Position numbers and translations under genes: made by a program. The notes under the pieces are model-generated. The model made no database searches. It was not told the DNA's origin and was given only the letters and a program-made list of their open reading frames with translations. Below, piece by piece: positions 58,954 through 64,000 of a stretch of DNA of 64,000 nt. Source of the stretch: Bacteroidales bacterium (lineage in GTDB: Bacteria > Bacteroidota > Bacteroidia > Bacteroidales > UBA7960). Each line of letters begins with the position of its first letter. Positions within the stretch are counted from its first letter, which is position 1. The DNA lies in the NCBI GenBank assembly GCA_007118495.1, contig SKRM01000053.1, positions 1 to 64,000 of the forward strand, in the 5' to 3' direction.

Positions 58954-60043
58954 TGTGATCATCGCAGGAGGAGGCACCGGAGGACACGTCTTCCCGGCAA
59001 TTGCCATTGCCATGGCCATCAAAAAGCAGGCATACAATGCCCGCATTTTGTTTGTGGGAGCCAGGGGCCGGATGGAAATGAAAAAAGTGCCCGAAGCAGG
59101 CTTTCATATTATCGGTCTTGATATAATGGGGTTGCAAAGGCGCTTGAGTTGGAAAAACTTACTGTTGCCATTGAAAATCATCAAGAGTCTGAATGGCGCC
59201 AATAAAATTGTGAAGCGCTTCAAGCCTGATGTTGTAATTGGTGTTGGGGGTTATGCAAGTGGTCCCATCTTATGGGCTGCTGCCAAACAAAAAATACCTG
59301 TATTGATTCAGGAACAAAACTCATTCCCAGGCTTAACAAATAGAATCATTGGGAAAAAAGCATCCAAAATTTGTGTAGCCTATGAAGGCATGGATAAATA
59401 TTTTGCCCGGGAGAAAATTTACCTGACCGGAAATCCGGTTCGAAATGATGTGGTAAACATACAGGGCAAAGAAAAACTGGCCTATGAATATTTCGGGCTT
59501 GACAGGAGTAAGCCCGTGATACTAATCACAGGAGGAAGTCTTGGAGCAAGATCAATAAACGAAAGCATTTATAATCACCTGGATGCATTTCAAAATGCAG
59601 GTGTGCAGCTTATATGGCAAACTGGTAAACCTTTCTTTGAAAAAGCAAGCCAGAAAGTTACACAAGGGTATGAAGAAACAATCAGGGTAAAAGCGTTCAT
59701 TGACCAGATGGATTATGCATATGCAGCAGCAGATCTGGTAATAAGCCGCTCTGGCGCCATTGCCGTATCTGAAATATGTGTGGTGAAAAAACCAGTTATC
59801 CTGGTACCCTCACCCAATGTTGCAGAAGATCACCAGACAAAAAATGCCATGGCCCTGGTAAATCATCATGCCGCCATTTTGGTAAAAGATGCTGAAGCCA
59901 TGGATAAACTCCCGTCTGAAGCCATATCACTGGTGAAAGATAAAAACAGATTGCACCGTCTGAAAGAGAGAATGGCCGGACTGTCATACAGAGATGCCGC
60001 AGAATCAATCGCCGGAATGGCCATTGGAATGATACAACGATAA
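58919..60043 (+). CDS. murG: UDP-GlcNAc:lipid I GlcNAc transferase
   Basis: IAGGGTGGHVFPAIAIA, VVIGVGGYASGP, QEQNSFPGLTNRIIG, ITGGSLGARSIN. Confidence 0.97.
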   Translation: MAQLTRPVKPLSVIIAGGGTGGHVFPAIAIAMAIKKQAYNARILFVGARGRMEMKKVPEAGFHIIGLDIMGLQRRLSWKNLLLPLKIIKSLNGANKIVKRFKPDVVIGVGGYASGPILWAAAKQKIPVLIQEQNSFPGLTNRIIGKKASKICVAYEGMDKYFAREKIYLTGNPVRNDVVNIQGKEKLAYEYFGLDRSKPVILITGGSLGARSINESIYNHLDAFQNAGVQLIWQTGKPFFEKASQKVTQGYEETIRVKAFIDQMDYAYAAADLVISRSGAIAVSEICVVKKPVILVPSPNVAEDHQTKNAMALVNHHAAILVKDAEAMDKLPSEAISLVKDKNRLHRLKERMAGLSYRDAAESIAGMAIGMIQR

Positions 60044-60053
60044 AATGAATTGA

Positions 60054-61415
60054 ATGAAGGATATTGACCAGATAACAACAGTATATTTTCTTGGCATTGG
60101 AGGTATCGGCATGAGTGCCCTGGCCAGATACTTCCATTCGAGAGGGGTCAATGTGTGTGGTTATGATAAAACCCCTTCAGAAATCACAAAAGCATTACAA
60201 CTTGAGGGTATAGAGGTAAGTTTTGAAGATGATCCGGCAGGGGTTTCAAGCCAGCCTGAACTGGTAGTATATACACCGGCAGTGCCTACTGATACGAACC
60301 TCTTCACTTATTTTTCGGCACAAGATATCCCGTTGAAAAAGCGGTCTGAAATATTAGGACTGATCTCTTCAGCCCTGCCAACAATTGCGGTTGCCGGAAC
60401 ACATGGAAAGACAACCATCGGTGCCATGCTGACCCATATATTTATCCAGGCAGGTGTTCCATGCACGGCTTTTCTTGGGGGTATTAGCACAAATTACAAT
60501 ACAAACTATGTAGGCGAACCCGGATCACACTGGCTGATTGCAGAAGCAGATGAATTTGACCGTTCGTTTCTTCAGCTGCATCCCCGATTAGCCCTCATAA
60601 GCTCAATGGATACCGACCATTTGGATATTTATGGCAGCTATGAGGAGTTGACAAGGTCATTCAATATGTTCACAAAACAGATCAGTAAACAGGGGGTGCT
60701 GATCGTCAACAACCGCATTAAAAGCCGGCTCGATTATTCCGGAAAGTGCTACACATACGGTTTTACCCGAGAATCAGATTATTCCATGAACAATACAGGC
60801 ATAAGGGAGGGCTATTACGAAGCCGATTTCAATGGAATGCTCGAAATCCAAGGGGTAATGATCGGGCATCCAGGCAGGCATAATCTGGAAAACGCCCTGG
60901 CAGCGGCTGCGCTTGCACATCAGGCCGGAATAGCCCCTGAGTCCATCAAAAGAGCCCTGTCGGGCTTTACTGGTGTAAAAAGACGATTTGAAGTGCATAT
61001 TCAAACCACCAACACCGTGTATCTAGATGATTACGCGCATCACCCCGAAGAGATCAGGGCCTGTATTCTGTCAGCCAGGGAGATTTGGCCCAAAAGAAAG
61101 ATTACAGGAGTATTTCAGCCACATCTATATACGAGAACAAGAGACCTTGCAGACCAGTTTGCCGATAGCTTATCGCTTTTGGATGAGCTCATCCTGCTTG
61201 ATATATATCCGGCACGTGAAGAACCAATTGAAGGTGTCGATTCAGAAATGATACTTGACAAAGTGAAGACAAAAGCCATTGTCAGCAAACGCGAAGAGCT
61301 GCTGTCATTACTTAAACGCAAGCACACCGACATCCTGATTACCATGGGGGCAGGTGATATTGACCGTTTTACAGAACCTATTAAGCAATTGCTTCAAAAC
61401 AAGGGATTGTCATGA
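60054..61415 (+). CDS. murC: UDP-MurNAc--L-alanine ligase
   Basis: FLGIGGIGMSALARYFHSRG, VAGTHGKTTIGAMLTHIF, DEFDRSFLQLHP, DDYAHHPEEI. Confidence 0.97.
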   Translation: MKDIDQITTVYFLGIGGIGMSALARYFHSRGVNVCGYDKTPSEITKALQLEGIEVSFEDDPAGVSSQPELVVYTPAVPTDTNLFTYFSAQDIPLKKRSEILGLISSALPTIAVAGTHGKTTIGAMLTHIFIQAGVPCTAFLGGISTNYNTNYVGEPGSHWLIAEADEFDRSFLQLHPRLALISSMDTDHLDIYGSYEELTRSFNMFTKQISKQGVLIVNNRIKSRLDYSGKCYTYGFTRESDYSMNNTGIREGYYEADFNGMLEIQGVMIGHPGRHNLENALAAAALAHQAGIAPESIKRALSGFTGVKRRFEVHIQTTNTVYLDDYAHHPEEIRACILSAREIWPKRKITGVFQPHLYTRTRDLADQFADSLSLLDELILLDIYPAREEPIEGVDSEMILDKVKTKAIVSKREELLSLLKRKHTDILITMGAGDIDRFTEPIKQLLQNKGLS

Positions 61416-62197
61416 TCAAAAAAGCACTATACGCAATTTTGTACACAATGATACCCATTGGGCTTCTGGTCGTTCTTGGATTTGCCGAAGGACGGAACAG
61501 GCATACTGTATGCCGCGAACTACAGGTCAGCGTGCATGCTTACAACGAAAATTATTTCATCCGTCCAGAGCAGATCAGAAGTCTGATTTATGCAAGAATT
61601 GATTCACTTGAAGGCAGGGTTATCGAACCTGCATTACTTGAAGATCTTTATACCTTGGTGCGCTCTGTACCATTCGTTGAGAAAGCAAATGTCTATCGTA
61701 CCATCAGCGGCGAAGTACATGTTGAAATCAGTCAGCGCAATCCACTGGTGAGAGTCATCAATACCCAAAACCAAAGCTACTACATTGACGGCAATGGTGT
61801 TATATTTCCACTGGCAGAAGAACACACGGCAAGGGTCATGATAGCAACTGGCGCCCTCGCCCAAGAGCTCGTTCCAGGAAAAAATGTACTTCAGTTACAT
61901 GACACCATTACCTCAGACTTGCAGAAAATGGCAGATTTATTCAGACTGGCCAGCATCATTGACAAAGATGTTTTCTGGAAAGCGTTTATCGATCATATTT
62001 ATGTTACACCTTCAGGAAAATTTGAACTGACCCCAAAAAATGGGACACATATCATTGAGCTCGGATACCTCAATGATATTGATGTAAAGCTCAGAAACCT
62101 GAGGATTTTTTATCTGAACAGCCTTACGCAAGTTGGCTGGAATTATTACAGAAGGATTAATATGGAATTTAAAAATCAGATAGTTTGTTCAAAATAA
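61412..62197 (+). CDS. ftsQ: FtsQ/DivIB-like cell division protein
   Basis: N-terminal TM, POTRA-like region VEKANVYRTISGEVHVEISQRNPLVRVI, dcw position. Confidence 0.87.
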   Translation: MIKKALYAILYTMIPIGLLVVLGFAEGRNRHTVCRELQVSVHAYNENYFIRPEQIRSLIYARIDSLEGRVIEPALLEDLYTLVRSVPFVEKANVYRTISGEVHVEISQRNPLVRVINTQNQSYYIDGNGVIFPLAEEHTARVMIATGALAQELVPGKNVLQLHDTITSDLQKMADLFRLASIIDKDVFWKAFIDHIYVTPSGKFELTPKNGTHIIELGYLNDIDVKLRNLRIFYLNSLTQVGWNYYRRINMEFKNQIVCSK

Positions 62198-62206
62198 TAC
62201 TGTGTT

Positions 62207-63478
62207 ATGGAATCAACTGAAATCATCGTAGGTCTTGATATCGGTTCAACAAAGATAGCCTGCATTGTGGGGAGAAAAAACGAGTATGGAAAGGTAGAGA
62301 TTCTAGGGATGGGGCGAGCCGATTCGTTGGGTGTAAACCGGGGAGTGGTTGAAAACATCCAACATACGGTTAACTCTATCGAAAAGGCAGTCAATGAAGC
62401 CAGTCAAAGTTCAGGAGTTGAGATAAAAGTTGTCAATGTGGGCATAGCAGGTCAACATATCCGCAGCCTCCAGCACCGTGGCAATATTATGCGCAACACC
62501 ATTGAGGAAGAGATTGAGCAACATGACCTGGACAATCTTATCGACAATATGTACAAGCTGGCACTACCTCCTGGTGAGGAGATCATTAAAGTTATACCCC
62601 AAGAATACATTATTGACGGCCAGCAAGGGATCAGGGAGCCCATTGGCATGTCAGGAAATTGCCTGGAAGCCAATTTCCATATCATTACTGCCAAAGTAGC
62701 TGCAGCAAAAAATATTCAAAAATGTGTTACAAAAGCCGGTTTGATCTTCTCTGAAATCATTCTTGAGCCACTTGCTTCAGCTGAAGCCGTATTGAGCGAT
62801 CAGGAGAAAGAGGCTGGTGTAGTGTTGGTTGATATTGGAGGCGGAACAACCGATTTGGCTATTTTTCAGGATGAGATTATTCGCCACACAGCAGTAATTC
62901 CCCTCGGTGGAAACGTGATTACTGATGACATTAAAGAAGGCTGCGCAATTATAAGGAACCAGGCAGAAGCATTGAAAAAAAGCTTTGGTTCAGCTCTGGC
63001 CAGTGAGAACAAAGACGAAGAAATTGTCTCTATCCCCGGACTAAAGGGTCGGGAACCAAAGGAAATCAGTCTGAAAAATCTGGCCCATATTATTCAGGCA
63101 AGAATGGAAGAGATCATCGAACATGTTTACTATGAAATTAAAACCTCTGGGTTTGAGAAAAAACTCATTGCGGGAATAGTGCTTACAGGCGGAGGCAGTC
63201 AGCTAAAACATGTTGCACAACTTACTGAATTCATCACCGGTATGGATACCCGAATTGGCTATCCCAGTGAGCATTTGGCCAAAACTCCAACCGGAGAGGT
63301 TGGCAGTCCGATGCACGCTACCGGTGTGGGGTTGGTAATCAAAGGCTTTCAAAGAGTTGAAAATCAAAAAAGGCAACAAAAAAGAGCAGGTGGAAAAGCA
63401 AAGCTGTCAAAAGAGGGCTTTTTAGACAGAATCTTCTCAAAGGGTAAAGAGTTTTTTGAGAAAGACGGCGACAGCTAA
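62207..63478 (+). CDS. ftsA: Cell division protein FtsA
   Basis: IVGLDIGSTKIACIVG, VVLVDIGGGTTDLAIFQ, VLTGGGSQL. Confidence 0.96.
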   Translation: MESTEIIVGLDIGSTKIACIVGRKNEYGKVEILGMGRADSLGVNRGVVENIQHTVNSIEKAVNEASQSSGVEIKVVNVGIAGQHIRSLQHRGNIMRNTIEEEIEQHDLDNLIDNMYKLALPPGEEIIKVIPQEYIIDGQQGIREPIGMSGNCLEANFHIITAKVAAAKNIQKCVTKAGLIFSEIILEPLASAEAVLSDQEKEAGVVLVDIGGGTTDLAIFQDEIIRHTAVIPLGGNVITDDIKEGCAIIRNQAEALKKSFGSALASENKDEEIVSIPGLKGREPKEISLKNLAHIIQARMEEIIEHVYYEIKTSGFEKKLIAGIVLTGGGSQLKHVAQLTEFITGMDTRIGYPSEHLAKTPTGEVGSPMHATGVGLVIKGFQRVENQKRQQKRAGGKAKLSKEGFLDRIFSKGKEFFEKDGDS

Positions 63479-63488
63479 GGGTGGATTT

Positions 63489-63518
63489 GAGTTATCCACA
63501 ATCAGTTGTGCATAACTC
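63489..63518. promoter_or_regulatory. Inverted pair of DnaA-box matches between ftsA and ftsZ
   Basis: GAGTTATCCACAA-TCAG-TTGTGCATAACTC; TTATCCACA (63492-63500,+) and TTATGCACA (63507-63515,-). Confidence 0.8.
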
Positions 63519-63572
63519 ATCCATATCAATTGAACCAAAAAAAACCAAAATAAGTACCTTCAACACCGAAAA

Positions 63573-64000
63573 ATGATGACCACAGACATGATCAAATTCG
63601 ACTTACCCAAAAACCAATCTTCAATAATCAAAGTAATTGGCGTTGGCGGCGGCGGCAGCAACGCAGTAAACCACATGTTTCGTCAAGGCATTGAAGGAGT
63701 TGACTTTGTGGTTTGCAATACCGATGCCCAGGCACTGGATCAAAGTCCTGTGCCCAATAAAATACAACTGGGGGTGAATCTTACCGAAGGACGCGGAGCA
63801 GGCAGCATACCTGAAGTAGGTAAAAATGCAGCCATTGAAGATATTGACCGCATTAAAGAAGTGCTAGGGAGTAACACCAAAATGCTGTTCATTACAGCAG
63901 GAATGGGCGGAGGCACGGGTACCGGAGCAGCTCCTGTAATTGCAAGGGCATCAAAAGAACTTGGAATTTTAACCGTAGCCATAGTGACCATCCCTTTTTC
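63573..64000 (+). CDS. ftsZ: Cell division protein FtsZ, partial (cut by window end)
   Basis: IIKVIGVGGGGSNAVNHMFRQGIEGVDFVVCNTDAQAL...MLFITAGMGGGTGTGAAPVIA. Confidence 0.97.
   Translation, partial: MMTTDMIKFDLPKNQSSIIKVIGVGGGGSNAVNHMFRQGIEGVDFVVCNTDAQALDQSPVPNKIQLGVNLTEGRGAGSIPEVGKNAAIEDIDRIKEVLGSNTKMLFITAGMGGGTGTGAAPVIARASKELGILTVAIVTIPF

Noticed and set aside
63573-64000. FtsZ as a truncated gene
   Set aside because: It is cut only by the window edge; the visible frame is intact. The same holds for TrmD at the left edge.

Overview
This window is mostly conserved chromosomal DNA from a Bacteroidetes-type genome. The evidence is GldB, DUF3467 downstream of rpoC, a GlsA/GlsB-like acyltransferase pair and TAnnTTTG-type promoters. 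Two large conserved blocks dominate: (i) on the minus strand, tRNA-Thr/Tyr/Gly/Thr, tuf, tRNA-Trp, secE, nusG, rplK-A-J-L, rpoB, rpoC and DUF3467; (ii) on the plus strand at the right end, the dcw cluster mraZ, rsmH, ftsL, ftsI, murE, mraY, murD (C-terminal part only), ftsW, murG, murC, ftsQ, ftsA, ftsZ. Between them are purine-salvage genes, a divergent LexA-like repressor / DinB / DnaE-like mutagenesis cassette, a DEAD-box helicase, a Tricorn-like protease, an operon with a secreted YidD-like protein and two paralogous PG-G-Y-G proteins, GH3, KdsB, an HU-SPOR protein, and nadE/gldB. The observations I consider strongest are: (a) a ~250-bp array of different short palindromes, rich in GNA triloops and tandem G-A mismatches, between dinB and dnaE and running into the 3' end of dinB; (b) a murD at its normal syntenic position reduced to its C-terminal domain; (c) two convergent DnaA-box matches forming an inverted repeat between ftsA and ftsZ; (d) a DinB with catalytic residues kept next to a DnaE that appears to lack the third catalytic Asp, the opposite of classical ImuB/DnaE2; (e) strong intergenic RNA hairpins in the tuf and rplL-rpoB regions. 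No CRISPR array, rRNA, transposase or prophage was recognised. All assignments were made by eye, without database searches.
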